From: an uncultured Clostridia bacterium
Lineage (GTDB): Bacteria; Bacillota; Clostridia; Christensenellales; UBA1242
Reading direction: 5' to 3'
Length of the DNA stretch: 24,277 nucleotides
Assembly: GCA_947584775.1 (NCBI GenBank)
Contig: CANPWT010000008.1
Location: 1 to 24,277 of the forward strand
Part shown: positions 7,328 through 14,961 of the stretch, in pieces
How the letters are laid out: each line of letters opens with the position of its first letter
How positions within the stretch are numbered: position 1 is the stretch's first letter
Made by a program: the position numbers and the translations under genes
The notes under the pieces: generated by a model
Told to the model about the DNA's origin: nothing
The model's input: the letters and a program-made list of their open reading frames with translations, nothing else
Database searches by the model: none

Positions 7328-8008
7328 ATGACGGACAAATTAAAGAAATTTTTACCTTTTTTTGTTATTTTGTTGATTTTTATTTTGCTTTCAACTGTTT
7401 TTTCGGGCGTGGTAAAATTTGTTAACAGTTCGTTTAATGGCATAACTATTGTGATAGACGCCGGCCATGGTGGCAGAGACGGCGGCAGCGTGGGAGTAGG
7501 GGGCACTATTGAAAAGGAAATTAATCTTAAATATGCATACGCACTAAAAGATAAACTAACAAGTTCTGGCTTCCGCGTGGAAATGACAAGAAAAACGGAT
7601 GACGGGCTATATTCAGCAAGTGCAAAAAACAAAAAATTGAGCGATATGGAAGCGCGAAAAAATATAATAAAACGCGCAAACCCCAACCTGGTTATAAGCA
7701 TACATATGAACAGTTTTAGTTCATCTGGGGCAACAGGCGCAAATTGTTATTATAGGCAAGGGGACGAATCGGGCAAACAAATTTCCAACTTAATTCAACA
7801 ATCTTTTAACACCTATTGCGGAGCAAAATCTAAACTTGGCAAAGTTGGCGATTATTATATTTTAAACAGCACATATTACACCGCGGTGCTGGTTGAGTTT
7901 GGATTTTTATCTAATCCGAGCGAGGAAGCGTTGTTAAACACGGACGACTATCGCACAAAACTTATAGACGCGGTTTACTCGGGAATTATTTTGTATTTTG
8001 GCGTTTAA
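7328..8008 (+). CDS. N-acetylmuramoyl-L-alanine amidase (Amidase_3), CwlD-like
   Basis: 226 aa. It cleaves the amide between MurNAc and L-alanine in peptidoglycan. A single N-terminal membrane segment (~8-30) anchors the catalytic domain outside the cell. Zinc and catalytic residues are visible: H47 in IDAGHGGRDGG, E62 in IEKEINL, H126 in SIHMNS, and E190 in VEFGFLSN. Size and single-domain build resemble the spore-cortex amidase CwlD, but no other sporulation gene is present to prove that role. No Shine-Dalgarno precedes ATG 7328, and only a weak -10 (CATAAA, 7315-7320) is nearby. A DnaA-box cluster follows immediately. Confidence 0.88.
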   Translation: MTDKLKKFLPFFVILLIFILLSTVFSGVVKFVNSSFNGITIVIDAGHGGRDGGSVGVGGTIEKEINLKYAYALKDKLTSSGFRVEMTRKTDDGLYSASAKNKKLSDMEARKNIIKRANPNLVISIHMNSFSSSGATGANCYYRQGDESGKQISNLIQQSFNTYCGAKSKLGKVGDYYILNSTYYTAVLVEFGFLSNPSEEALLNTDDYRTKLIDAVYSGIILYFGV

Positions 8009-8025
8009 TTTGCCAAAATTTTAGA

Positions 8026-8212
8026 TGTGGACAAATTTAACCAAAAACACACCCAACACCAATTTTAGAGCCAAAATTTTTAAAAAACGGCGTTTTTATG
8101 TGGATAAATCGCCCAAAATAGGTGTTTTGGGGTGAAATTTTTAAAAAGTTATCCACATTTTGTGGAAAAGGTGTGGATAACTTGTGCACAACACCACCTT
8201 TGTTGTGGTTAA
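8026..8212. other. DnaA-box cluster, candidate oriC
   Basis: Three perfect boxes occur: TGTGGATAA at 8099-8107 and 8172-8180 (reverse) and TTATCCACA at 8149-8157 (forward). One-mismatch boxes are at 8026-8034 (TGTGGACAA), 8161-8169 (TGTGGAAAA) and 8204-8212 (TGTGGTTAA); a weaker one is TTGTGCACA at 8182-8190. Seven boxes fall in under 190 bases. The 8149 and 8172 boxes form an inverted pair, and the 8099 box lies between imperfect inverted arms (CACCCAACACC at 8050-8060, GGTGTTTTGGGGTG at 8121-8134). Flanking DNA is AT-rich, as an unwinding region requires. It lies 2.1 kb upstream of dnaA rather than beside it. Confidence 0.7.
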
Positions 8213-8252
8213 CTTTTTTTATTGTTACAAAACGCTTTAATAACCTTGCATA

Positions 8253-8281
8253 TTGACAATTTTACTTATTTATGTTAATAT
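8253..8281 (+). promoter_or_regulatory. Promoter of the two-TM hypothetical gene
   Basis: TTGACA (8253-8258), a 17-base spacer and TAATAT (8276-8281) preceded by TGT (8273-8275), an extended -10. The predicted start is near 8288, giving a very short leader with a GAGGT ribosome site before ATG 8302. It abuts the DnaA-box cluster, so DnaA binding could affect it. Confidence 0.65.
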
Positions 8282-8301
8282 TTTTTTGTATTGAGGTTGT
8301 T

Positions 8302-8928
8302 ATGGATAAAAAATTATATGACGATTTAATAAATTTAGATATTAACCAATTTGATGAAGGTTATGTTTCAACTTTGTCCACCGAACAAATTTATGAATTG
8401 CGCCATTACGAGGAAACATTTTTTAAATACAAAAATAAAAAATTGCCCTTCCTTGCCAAATTGATGGTTGGAGCGCTTTCTACTTGTGTGATGGCTGAAT
8501 TGGTGGCTGTTTTTTCACTTCCTTGGTGGTTGATACCGGTAAGCCTTTTAAACATCGTTGCACTTCCGATTGTGGATTTTGCTTTTTGGGGCGGCAAAAA
8601 ATTTAACTTGACCCATAAAAAAATTAAAGCATTGAAAAAGGCAAACGGCTTAAAGAAGTTAGAAACTTTGATTAACTGCGCAGAAAAATATACAAACGAC
8701 TGTGTGTTCGAACATCAACAAATTGAAAGTATGATGTACGATTATAAAAATGAAAAATTTTCTGAGTCTGAAAAATCCGTGCCCGACCTAGCCTTTTATA
8801 ACTTTGACAATGTTGAAACAAAAAATAAAGAAACTAGTGAAACCGCCAAAACTGAAACAAACAAAAAGGCAGAAGATAACAAAATCCTTAAATTCCCTGG
8901 TTTTAAAAATGACAATTTAGATTTATAA
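8302..8928 (+). CDS. Hypothetical protein with a two-helix membrane hairpin
   Basis: 208 aa, family not recognised. The start is ATG 8302, preceded by GAGGT and a strong promoter; the earlier ATG at 8272 lies inside that promoter and is rejected. Residues ~1-44 are hydrophilic (YDDLINLDINQFDEG), ~45-90 hold two hydrophobic segments (LPFLAKLMVGALSTCVMAEL and the WWLIPVSLLNIVALPIVDF stretch), and the rest is a hydrophilic lysine-rich domain. The last ~45 residues are low-complexity Lys/Glu/Thr. This predicts a membrane-anchored protein with both ends in the cytoplasm. It sits between the candidate oriC and the S6-SSB-S18 operon; any origin-related role is only a guess from position. Confidence 0.75.
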   Translation: MDKKLYDDLINLDINQFDEGYVSTLSTEQIYELRHYEETFFKYKNKKLPFLAKLMVGALSTCVMAELVAVFSLPWWLIPVSLLNIVALPIVDFAFWGGKKFNLTHKKIKALKKANGLKKLETLINCAEKYTNDCVFEHQQIESMMYDYKNEKFSESEKSVPDLAFYNFDNVETKNKETSETAKTETNKKAEDNKILKFPGFKNDNLDL

Positions 8929-8995
8929 TAAGATTTAGTTTTATTAATATATTACCTATTATATATAATATATATTAAAAAAATTTATAAAAATA

Positions 8996-9025
8996 TTGAC
9001 ACACGGCTAGGTTTTGTGATATAAT
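8996..9025 (+). promoter_or_regulatory. Strong promoter of the rpsF-ssb-rpsR operon
   Basis: Perfect TTGACA (8996-9001) and TATAAT (9020-9025) hexamers with an 18-base spacer, plus TGA (9017-9019) making an extended -10. The predicted start near 9032 leaves a leader of about 92 nt with two hairpins. Confidence 0.85.
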
Positions 9026-9051
9026 AGCCAAGTTAAAACTTTTTAACACAC

Positions 9052-9119
9052 ATCTATTTTAAGTCGAGATACAATAGATATGTCCTTACCTAGAAATAGG
9101 TCACTAGTCCATAAGGAGG
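9052..9119 (+). promoter_or_regulatory. Structured rpsF leader, probable S6:S18-type autoregulatory element
   Basis: Two hairpins can form. The first pairs ATCTATT (9052-9058) with AATAGAT (9073-9079). The second pairs TCCTTA (9083-9088) with TAAGGA (9112-9117), enclosing ACCTA-GAAA-TAGGT (9088-9101). The outer arm covers most of the AAGGAGG Shine-Dalgarno (9113-9119). Bacterial rpsF leaders are known to bind the S6:S18 complex and repress translation; position and topology fit, but I did not align the conserved bulge to the family model. Confidence 0.55.
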
Positions 9120-9123
9120 TTAT

Positions 9124-9405
9124 ATGAATAGTTACGAGTTAATGTACATTATTCCCGTTCAATCAACCGATGAAGAAAAGGAAACTTTAATTGCACAAGT
9201 TAACGGCATGATTGAAACTCGTGGCGGAAAAATTGAATCTGTTGAACGCCTTGGTGCTAAAAAATTGGCATACACAATTAACAAGATGCGCGATGGATAT
9301 TATGTTTTGGTTAATTTCACCGCCAACGCAAAAGTCCCTAACGATTTAGGCTCTTTGCTTAACATAACAAACGGAATAATGCGTCATATTATAGTTGCAA
9401 AATAA
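9124..9405 (+). CDS. rpsF: 30S ribosomal protein S6
   Basis: 93 aa, full length for S6. It begins MNSYELMYIIPV and carries the family's GLGxRRLAY-equivalent segment VERLGAKKLAYTINK and the DGYYVLVNF strand. S6 binds the central domain of 16S rRNA as a heterodimer with S18. AAGGAGG is correctly spaced before ATG 9124. It heads the conserved rpsF-ssb-rpsR operon, with ssb 35 bases downstream; a small hairpin (9412-9428, CTCTAT/ATAGAG) lies in that gap. Confidence 0.97.
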   Translation: MNSYELMYIIPVQSTDEEKETLIAQVNGMIETRGGKIESVERLGAKKLAYTINKMRDGYYVLVNFTANAKVPNDLGSLLNITNGIMRHIIVAK

Positions 9406-9440
9406 TAGGAACTCTATTTTAGATAGAGATAGGAGTATGT

Positions 9441-9851
9441 ATGAACAAAGTATTTTTAATTGGCAATTTAACAAAAGACCCTGAATTGTCTACTACCGGC
9501 AGTGGAATATCTGTTTGTAGGATGACCATTGCGGTATCTAGAAGGTTTTCAAACGCAGACGGCGCAAGAGATACCGATTTCTTTAACGTTACCGCTTGGC
9601 GAGGGACGGCAGATAATTGCGCAAAATTTTTAAAGAAGGGCAATAAAATAGCAGTTGCTGGCTCAATTCAAACCAGAAATTACGAAAAGCAAGACGGAAC
9701 AAAAGGCTTTTCGGTGGACATTGTTGCCGATGAAGTTGAATTTTTGTCTAGCAAAAATGATGGTTCGTCTGAGGGCGGTGCTAGCGTGGGCTCAAATTCA
9801 AGCCCGGTTAGTGACCTGCAACCAGTGGATGACGACACCTTGCCTTTCTAA
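9441..9851 (+). CDS. ssb: Single-stranded DNA-binding protein
   Basis: 136 aa. The N-terminal OB fold (residues ~1-105) starts MNKVFLIGNLTKDPEL and contains the RDTDFFNVTAWRGTADNCAK and KGNKIAVAGSIQTRNY strands. A flexible serine/glycine-rich linker follows (~106-125), ending in the acidic tip DDDTLPF, which recruits replication and repair partners. SSB coats unwound DNA at forks and at the melted origin. The start has a TAGGAG Shine-Dalgarno. It lies between rpsF and rpsR, the standard Firmicutes arrangement. The overlapping plus-strand frame from 9655 is a shadow. Confidence 0.97.
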   Translation: MNKVFLIGNLTKDPELSTTGSGISVCRMTIAVSRRFSNADGARDTDFFNVTAWRGTADNCAKFLKKGNKIAVAGSIQTRNYEKQDGTKGFSVDIVADEVEFLSSKNDGSSEGGASVGSNSSPVSDLQPVDDDTLPF

Positions 9852-9873
9852 TATATTATAAAAGGAGAATTTT

Positions 9874-10176
9874 ATGGCAGAATTAGAAACACCTGTAACC
9901 GAAGAGGTTAAAGAGGTTAAAACAGATAAACCGGCTGAAAGGAAAAAGTTTTTTAAACAACAACACAACAAAAATAAAAAGAAAGTTTGTGCTTTTTGTG
10001 AAGATAAAAAACCTATTGATTATAAAGATGTTAACAGGCTTAAAAGGTTTGTTACCGAAAAAGGCAAAATTATTCCTTCCAGGCAAACCGGCACTTGCTC
10101 TCGCCACCAACGTGAATTAACCGTTGCAATTAAGAGGGCTAGAAACATTGCTTTATTACCATTTAGCGGTGACTAA
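9874..10176 (+). CDS. rpsR: 30S ribosomal protein S18, zinc-ribbon-like (C+) form
   Basis: 100 aa. The conserved body reads DYKDVNRLKRFVTEKGKI, IPSRQTGT and QRELTVAIKRARNIALLPF. Ahead of it is a ~25-residue acidic/basic N-terminal extension not found in short S18s such as E. coli's. Potential zinc ligands are present: CAFC (Cys-x2-Cys) and CSRH (Cys-x2-His) after TGT, the pattern of C+ S18 proteins; E. coli has lost the second pair. S18 pairs with S6 on the 30S platform. It starts 22 bases after ssb with an AAAGGAG ribosome site, and a hairpin terminator ends the operon. Confidence 0.96.
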   Translation: MAELETPVTEEVKEVKTDKPAERKKFFKQQHNKNKKKVCAFCEDKKPIDYKDVNRLKRFVTEKGKIIPSRQTGTCSRHQRELTVAIKRARNIALLPFSGD

Positions 10177-10180
10177 TATA

Positions 10181-10204
10181 AACGAGATTTATTCTCGTTT
10201 TTTT
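10181..10204 (+). terminator. Terminator of the rpsF-ssb-rpsR operon
   Basis: AACGAGA (10181-10187), a TTTAT loop and TCTCGTT (10193-10199) followed by a T-run. It starts five bases after the rpsR stop codon. Confidence 0.88.
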
Positions 10205-10256
10205 ATTTTTTTACACCAAATTTTTATGTTTAAACATTGGTTTAAATTAAGTTTGT

Positions 10257-10285
10257 TTGACTATTTTAAATTTTTGGTGTATAAT
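10257..10285 (+). promoter_or_regulatory. Promoter of dnaA
   Basis: TTGACT (10257-10262), a 17-base spacer and TATAAT (10280-10285). The -10 overlaps TTTGGTGTA (10273-10281), which has an inverted copy TACACCAAA at 10212-10220; the pair could be an operator, but this is weak. No DnaA box lies between the rpsR terminator and dnaA, so autoregulation by DnaA at this promoter is not evident. Confidence 0.72.
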
Positions 10286-10318
10286 TGTTAAAATTTTATT
10301 TTTTGTTTAGGAGTAAAG

Positions 10319-11665
10319 ATGTTTTTAACCGACCAATGGAAGCAAGTGCTTAATAAAATGGAAAACGAGGTTACCGCGGTAACTTTTGATTTGTGGATTA
10401 ACACCCTTGTTCCTGTTTCTTTTAATAACGACGAATTGCTAATTATGGCGCCAAGTGTAACCGCAAAAAATCAGGTTAATCAGCCCGGAATTTTTGAAAA
10501 ACTTACCCGCTCGGTGAGGAGCGTTTTTACCCCATACACCTTTGTTAGAATTACCGAAAAAGAAGAGTATGAACAAATAAACCGCAAACAAAATGACGAG
10601 TTGGAAAAAATTGCAAACAAGGCTAACATCGTTTCAAAATTTAACAAAAAATATACCTTTGAAAATTTTGTTGTTGGCAAATCTAACCAGGTTGTTTGTG
10701 CCGCAATGCAAAGCGTTGCCGAGCATCCAAGCGAAAAATTTAATCCATTGTTTATTTATGGTGGCGTAGGTCTAGGCAAAACTCACTTGATGCACGCGGT
10801 GGGCAACTATCTTAATGCACACAATCCTGAACTTAAAGTTTTATATGTTACGTGCGAAAAATTTACCAACGATTATGTTGAATCTATTCGCAATGGCAAA
10901 GATAAATCTAACTCCGAATTTAGGGAAAAATATCGCAATGTGGACGTCCTTATGATTGATGATATACAATTCATTAGCAACAAAATGGGCATTCAGGAAG
11001 AATTTTTTCACACCTTTAACGATTTATACCAAAACAACAAACAAATTATAATAGCCTCCGACCGCTCTCCTAAGGAAATGAGCGCACTAGAAGAGAGGCT
11101 GCGCAGCCGTTTTTCAAGCGGACTAATCCAAGATATTCAAGAGCCAGATTACGAAACAAAAGTTGCAATTATACGCAAAAAATGCAGCCAGGAAGGGTAT
11201 TTGGTGGACGATGATGTAATCGACTTTATTGCCCAAATCACTAGCACAAACATCAGGGAAATGGAGGGTATTTTAAGCAAGGTTGTGTTCTATTCCAGCC
11301 TGCTAAATAAAACTCATGTAAGCCTAGACGATGCGCGCGAGGCACTTAAAGATTATGGCGAAACACAACACACTGACCTGGACGCAGAAAAAATTATTAA
11401 CACTATTTGTGAGTTTTTTAAAGTTAGCAGGGAAGATTTAATTGGCAAAAAGAAAAATAAAGAAATTGTAGAGCCAAGGCAGATGTGTATTTACCTTATG
11501 AACGATATGTTGAATATTCCTTTAACGGCAATCGGCTCACTTTTGGGTGGCAGGGACCACACCACCGTCATGCACGCACGAGACAAAATTAGCAATCAAA
11601 TAAAAATTAACCCGCACACAAAAACATTGGTTAACGATTTAAAATCTAGATTGTTAAAATATTAA
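10319..11665 (+). CDS. dnaA: Chromosomal replication initiator DnaA
   Basis: 448 aa. Domain I spans ~1-80 (WKQVLNKMENEV, FDLWINTLVP), followed by a short linker domain II (~83-108). Domain III, the AAA+ ATPase, has Walker A GGVGLGKT (148-155), Walker B VLMIDD (210-215), and a sensor/arginine region around EERLRSRFSSGL. Domain IV is the DNA-binding domain, with signature GGRDHTTVMHAR (about 410-421) that reads DnaA boxes. DnaA binds TTATCCACA boxes, oligomerises with ATP and melts oriC. AGGAG is well spaced before ATG 10319. It has its own promoter, and a terminator starts inside its stop codon, so recF is probably transcribed separately. Confidence 0.98.
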   Translation: MFLTDQWKQVLNKMENEVTAVTFDLWINTLVPVSFNNDELLIMAPSVTAKNQVNQPGIFEKLTRSVRSVFTPYTFVRITEKEEYEQINRKQNDELEKIANKANIVSKFNKKYTFENFVVGKSNQVVCAAMQSVAEHPSEKFNPLFIYGGVGLGKTHLMHAVGNYLNAHNPELKVLYVTCEKFTNDYVESIRNGKDKSNSEFREKYRNVDVLMIDDIQFISNKMGIQEEFFHTFNDLYQNNKQIIIASDRSPKEMSALEERLRSRFSSGLIQDIQEPDYETKVAIIRKKCSQEGYLVDDDVIDFIAQITSTNIREMEGILSKVVFYSSLLNKTHVSLDDAREALKDYGETQHTDLDAEKIINTICEFFKVSREDLIGKKKNKEIVEPRQMCIYLMNDMLNIPLTAIGSLLGGRDHTTVMHARDKISNQIKINPHTKTLVNDLKSRLLKY

Positions 11666-11685
11666 ACTGCACTACGCAGTTTTTT
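11664..11685 (+). terminator. Terminator directly after dnaA
   Basis: AAACTGC (11664-11670), loop ACTAC and GCAGTTT (11676-11682) followed by T's. The stem starts within the dnaA stop codon. It separates dnaA from recF, which are often co-transcribed in other bacteria. Confidence 0.82.
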
Positions 11686-11734
11686 AATAAATTCCATAAT
11701 TTTACAAACAATAATATTTCAAAATTAAAAAAAA

Positions 11735-12814
11735 ATGCAAATTAACACGGTTGAACTTAAAAATTTTAGAAATTACACCAACTCTACAATTAGATTTGGT
11801 AAATTTTTAAACTTTATTGTTGGCAAAAATGCGCAGGGCAAAACAAATTTGTTGGAAAGTGTATATTTAGTAAGTGTTGGCAAAAGCCCTAAAAACAGCA
11901 AGGACAAACAAATTATAAATTTTAACGCGGAAAATGCAAAAATTAATTTAGAATTTTCTTGTTTAGGGGGAAACAAAACCATTCAGTTATACCTTAACAA
12001 AGTTGGCAAAAAAGCAATAAAAATAAACAATCTTAACATATTAAAATTAACCGAGTTGGTTGGTTGCTTAAATGTGGTGTATTTTAGCCCAGACGAGTTA
12101 AAATTGATTAAAGAAGTGCCCGAGGATAGGCGCAATTTTTTAGATATTTCAATCAGTCAATTTAACAAACCATATTTATATGAACTTTTAAAATATAACC
12201 GTATTTTAAAAATGCGCAATCAAATTTTAAAAAGCAATAATTCTAATCAAAGCAAAATTGAACAACTTGCATTGTTTACTCCGCAACTTGTTGAATCTGC
12301 TGAAAAAATAATTAACACCAGGCTAAATTTTTTAAACAAATTAAAAGATATTGCTTTTCAAATTCATCAACAAATTACCCAAACTGAAAATTTGGAAATT
12401 TTATATAGTTACACAAAACCACAAAACACAACAATCAAGCAAGATTTAACAAACCAACTTAACGCCGCGCTAGAAAAAGAGTTGGAGTTGGGCTTTACCA
12501 CAATCGGCCCACACCGGGACGATATAATTTTTAAAATCAATAATCAGGATTGCAAATTTTTTGCAAGCCAGGGACAACAACGCACGGTTGCATTGGTGGT
12601 TAAACTTTCGCTTATGGAGGTTATTAAAAACGAAATTGGCGAATACCCAATTTTACTGCTAGATGATGTTTTAAGCGAGTTAGATACTTCCAGGCAAGAG
12701 CGCCTTTTAAACATTTGCACAAAATATCAAACCCTTATAACCACAGTGAACATTCCGCAAACCAATTTAGATTATACAACCATTAAAATAGAAAACGGCA
12801 ATGTTGTGCAATAA
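11735..12814 (+). CDS. recF: DNA replication and repair protein RecF
   Basis: 359 aa, full length. This SMC-like ABC ATPase loads RecA at gaps together with RecO and RecR. Motifs: Walker A GKNAQGKTN (30-38), signature ASQGQQRTVALVVKLSLME and Walker B PILLLDDVLSELD in the C-terminal third. The N-terminal INTVELKNFRNY strand is typical. No Shine-Dalgarno precedes ATG 11735, which follows a run of nine A's, and no convincing promoter was found in the 50 bases after the dnaA terminator. In the usual order dnaN lies between dnaA and recF; here it is absent. No terminator is evident downstream. Confidence 0.96.
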   Translation: MQINTVELKNFRNYTNSTIRFGKFLNFIVGKNAQGKTNLLESVYLVSVGKSPKNSKDKQIINFNAENAKINLEFSCLGGNKTIQLYLNKVGKKAIKINNLNILKLTELVGCLNVVYFSPDELKLIKEVPEDRRNFLDISISQFNKPYLYELLKYNRILKMRNQILKSNNSNQSKIEQLALFTPQLVESAEKIINTRLNFLNKLKDIAFQIHQQITQTENLEILYSYTKPQNTTIKQDLTNQLNAALEKELELGFTTIGPHRDDIIFKINNQDCKFFASQGQQRTVALVVKLSLMEVIKNEIGEYPILLLDDVLSELDTSRQERLLNICTKYQTLITTVNIPQTNLDYTTIKIENGNVVQ

Positions 12815-13216
12815 ATATGTTTTAGTCTTTTACATAGTTTTAATATAATATTAAAAATTTAATTTAACTGTATTTAAAAATAATATAATTAATAATTTTA
12901 ATAAAAAATTTTTAAAATTTTCAAATTTTATATTCATTTTTAAATATTTTTTACTTTTTTTAATTTTAAATTGATTACAATTTAATCTGTAATTTCTTTA
13001 TTGTTCAAATTTAAAAAATATAAAACTTCTATGTTTTTATTATTCAATTTAACCTACAAACACTAAATTTGTTTTTAATTATTTATTTTATTTTAATAAA
13101 TTTTATTACTTTTTGTTTAAAAATTTTTACTTTTTAATCAATTTTTAATAAAATTAACAAAATTTATTTAATTTTAATAAAAAATTTGCCTTTAATTAGA
13201 ATACATTTGTTTTTAT
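12815..13216. other. Extremely AT-rich gene-free spacer
   Basis: About 400 bases composed almost entirely of A and T, between recF and the galE promoter. A similar low-complexity stretch follows galE (14294-14510). I see no ORF with a ribosome site, no hairpin terminator and no DnaA box. Such DNA could melt easily or be an A-tract-rich, curved or nucleoid-protein-bound region, but nothing specific can be read from it. Confidence 0.5.
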
Positions 13217-13245
13217 TTGATTAATTGACTTCTATTTTGTATAAT
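13217..13245 (+). promoter_or_regulatory. Promoter of galE
   Basis: TTGATT (13217-13222), a 17-base spacer and TATAAT (13240-13245). The closer TTGACT at 13225 is only nine bases from the -10 and cannot be the -35. The predicted start is near 13252, right at the AGGAGG ribosome site, so the leader is very short. Confidence 0.6.
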
Positions 13246-13264
13246 CAATATAGGAGGAAAGGAA

Positions 13265-14293
13265 ATGAGTGTTTTATTAACAGGTGGGCTAGGTTATATT
13301 GGCTCACACACAGCAGTGGAGTTGCTGCAATCTGGGGAGGATGTTGTTGTTATCGACAATCTTTCTAACAGTAATATTAAAACAAAAACAAATATTAAAA
13401 AAATAGCATCGGAAAAGCGCAAAATTAGTGCAAAAAATTTTAAAGTATATATCGGTGATTTGCGCGACACAAATTTAGTTGAAAAAATTTTTACAGAAAA
13501 CAAAATAGACTCAGTTATTCATTTTGCTGGTTTAAAAGCGGTTGGAGAATCGGTAAAAAAGCCGCTGGAATATTACGATAACAATATTAATTCTACCTTA
13601 TCTTTATTAAAGGCTATGAATAAGTTTAAAGTTAAAAATTTAGTGTTTAGTTCTAGCGCAACGGTTTATGGCCAGGCAAAATCTATGCCAATTTACGAAG
13701 ATTTTGAAGTGGGAGCAACCAATCCTTACGGCAGAACAAAGTTATTTATAGAGGAAATTTTAAAAGATGCTTACGCTGCCGATTCAACTTTAAACATTGC
13801 TATTTTAAGATATTTTAACCCAATTGGTGCGCACGATAGCGGCCTGATTGGCGAAGACCCAAACGGAATTCCTAACAATTTAATGCCATATATTTCGCGC
13901 GTGGCAACCGGAAGATATGACCACCTAAACATTTTTGGCAATGATTACAACACTCATGACGGAACAGCAGTTAGAGATTATATTCATGTTGTAGATTTAG
14001 CAAAAGGGCATTTAAAAGCACTTAAAAAGTTAAGAAAAAATTGCGGGTTGCAAATTTACAACCTTGGCACAGGAGTGGGCTATTCTGTGTTAGATTTGGT
14101 TAATGCGTATAACTCAGTTTGCGGCAACAAGGTTAAATACATATTCGCCCCAAGAAGACCAGGCGATGTTGACATTTGTTACGCCAATGTGGACAAGGCT
14201 AAAAAGGAATTAGGCTGGACGGCTAAACGAAATTTAAAAAATATGTGCAAAACAAGTTATAATTTTGAATGTAAAAAATCTAAATTAAAATAA
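13265..14293 (+). CDS. galE: UDP-glucose 4-epimerase
   Basis: 342 aa, standard length for GalE. This extended SDR enzyme interconverts UDP-glucose and UDP-galactose (or the N-acetylated sugars), feeding cell-surface glycans. Visible are the NAD-binding GGLGYIG (7-13), the HFAGLKAVGES segment, SSSATVYG (129-136) with the catalytic Ser/Thr, and Y155/K159 in NPYGRTK. The substrate-side motif RYFNPIGAH and the late GDVDICYANVDKAKKELGW block are typical. AGGAGG is well placed before ATG 13265. It stands alone with its own promoter, inserted between recF and dnaN. Whether it accepts N-acetyl sugars cannot be judged here. Confidence 0.94.
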   Translation: MSVLLTGGLGYIGSHTAVELLQSGEDVVVIDNLSNSNIKTKTNIKKIASEKRKISAKNFKVYIGDLRDTNLVEKIFTENKIDSVIHFAGLKAVGESVKKPLEYYDNNINSTLSLLKAMNKFKVKNLVFSSSATVYGQAKSMPIYEDFEVGATNPYGRTKLFIEEILKDAYAADSTLNIAILRYFNPIGAHDSGLIGEDPNGIPNNLMPYISRVATGRYDHLNIFGNDYNTHDGTAVRDYIHVVDLAKGHLKALKKLRKNCGLQIYNLGTGVGYSVLDLVNAYNSVCGNKVKYIFAPRRPGDVDICYANVDKAKKELGWTAKRNLKNMCKTSYNFECKKSKLK

Positions 14294-14510
14294 TTTTAAA
14301 TTTGATTTATTCTTAAAAAAATAAAAATTTGTTATAATTTTTAAGTTTTTATATGTTTTTTGTATTATTTTTTATTAATTTTTAATTTTTTTAAAAAATT
14401 TAATGTAGTTATATTTATTTAATTAATGTTGTAAATTTAATTTATTTTATTATTTTAGTTTTATATTATCTTATTATAAATTTATTTAAATTATTTAACA
14501 ATTAAAAAAT

Positions 14511-14543
14511 AAAAAATGCCTAACCAAAAGTTAAGCATTTTTT
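14511..14543 (-). terminator. Terminator of the 54-aa minus-strand gene
   Basis: Read on the minus strand, ATGCTTAAC and GTTAGGCAT (complements of 14530-14538 and 14516-14524) form a nine-pair stem with one G-T wobble and a five-base loop, followed by T's. The A-run side begins at the stop codon of the small gene. A-T symmetry means it could also act on plus-strand transcripts from galE. Confidence 0.75.
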
Positions 14544-14707
14544 TATTCGGTAACATTTAGATTGTCTAATTTTTGTAAATCTTTTTCACAAATATATTTA
14601 GGTTTTTCAATTTGTTCATAATCTAGGGCTTTATTTCTGTTAAAATTTATTCGTTTGTTGTTAGATTGTTTGTTTTTCAATTGACGTTGTATTAACCTGC
14701 GTATCAT
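14543..14707 (-). CDS. Small basic hypothetical protein (54 aa)
   Basis: The start is ATG 14707, seven bases after a perfect AGGAGG (complement of 14715-14720); the longer frame reaching 14770 begins upstream of this site and is less likely. The product (MIRRLIQRQLKNKQSNNKR...) is highly basic in its first ~27 residues and more acidic later, with a lone Cys near residue 40. There is no membrane segment and no recognised family. Its own ribosome site and terminator argue that it is a real gene. The charge suggests nucleic-acid binding, but that is only inference. Confidence 0.6.
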   Translation of the reverse strand: MIRRLIQRQLKNKQSNNKRINFNRNKALDYEQIEKPKYICEKDLQKLDNLNVTE

Positions 14708-14961
14708 AATTAAGCCTCCTTTTAAAACGCGTGCGAGGGAAATATTAGCATATAAAAAATTTAATTTCAACCAAATTTATTATGTTTTTTTAATATTTTT
14801 AGTGTTTTTTGTTAAATTTTTATATTTTTTTTATTTCTTTTCACAGTCTAACACATAATATGAAATAAAAATCCATTTAATGCCATTTTTTCTTATTTGT
14901 TTAAAATTTTTGTTAAAAAAAACACCCAAACATATTTTCTGTTTAGGACGCTTTGTTTAAA

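Noticed and set aside
10208..10285. Inverted TACACCAAA/TTTGGTGTA pair around the dnaA promoter as an operator
   Set aside because: The match is only nine bases, and the same words appear elsewhere in this A/T-rich DNA (for example at 870-878). Not strong enough to call.
12815..13216. AT-rich spacer as a DNA-unwinding element
   Set aside because: No DnaA box is nearby and much of the window's intergenic DNA is similarly AT-rich.
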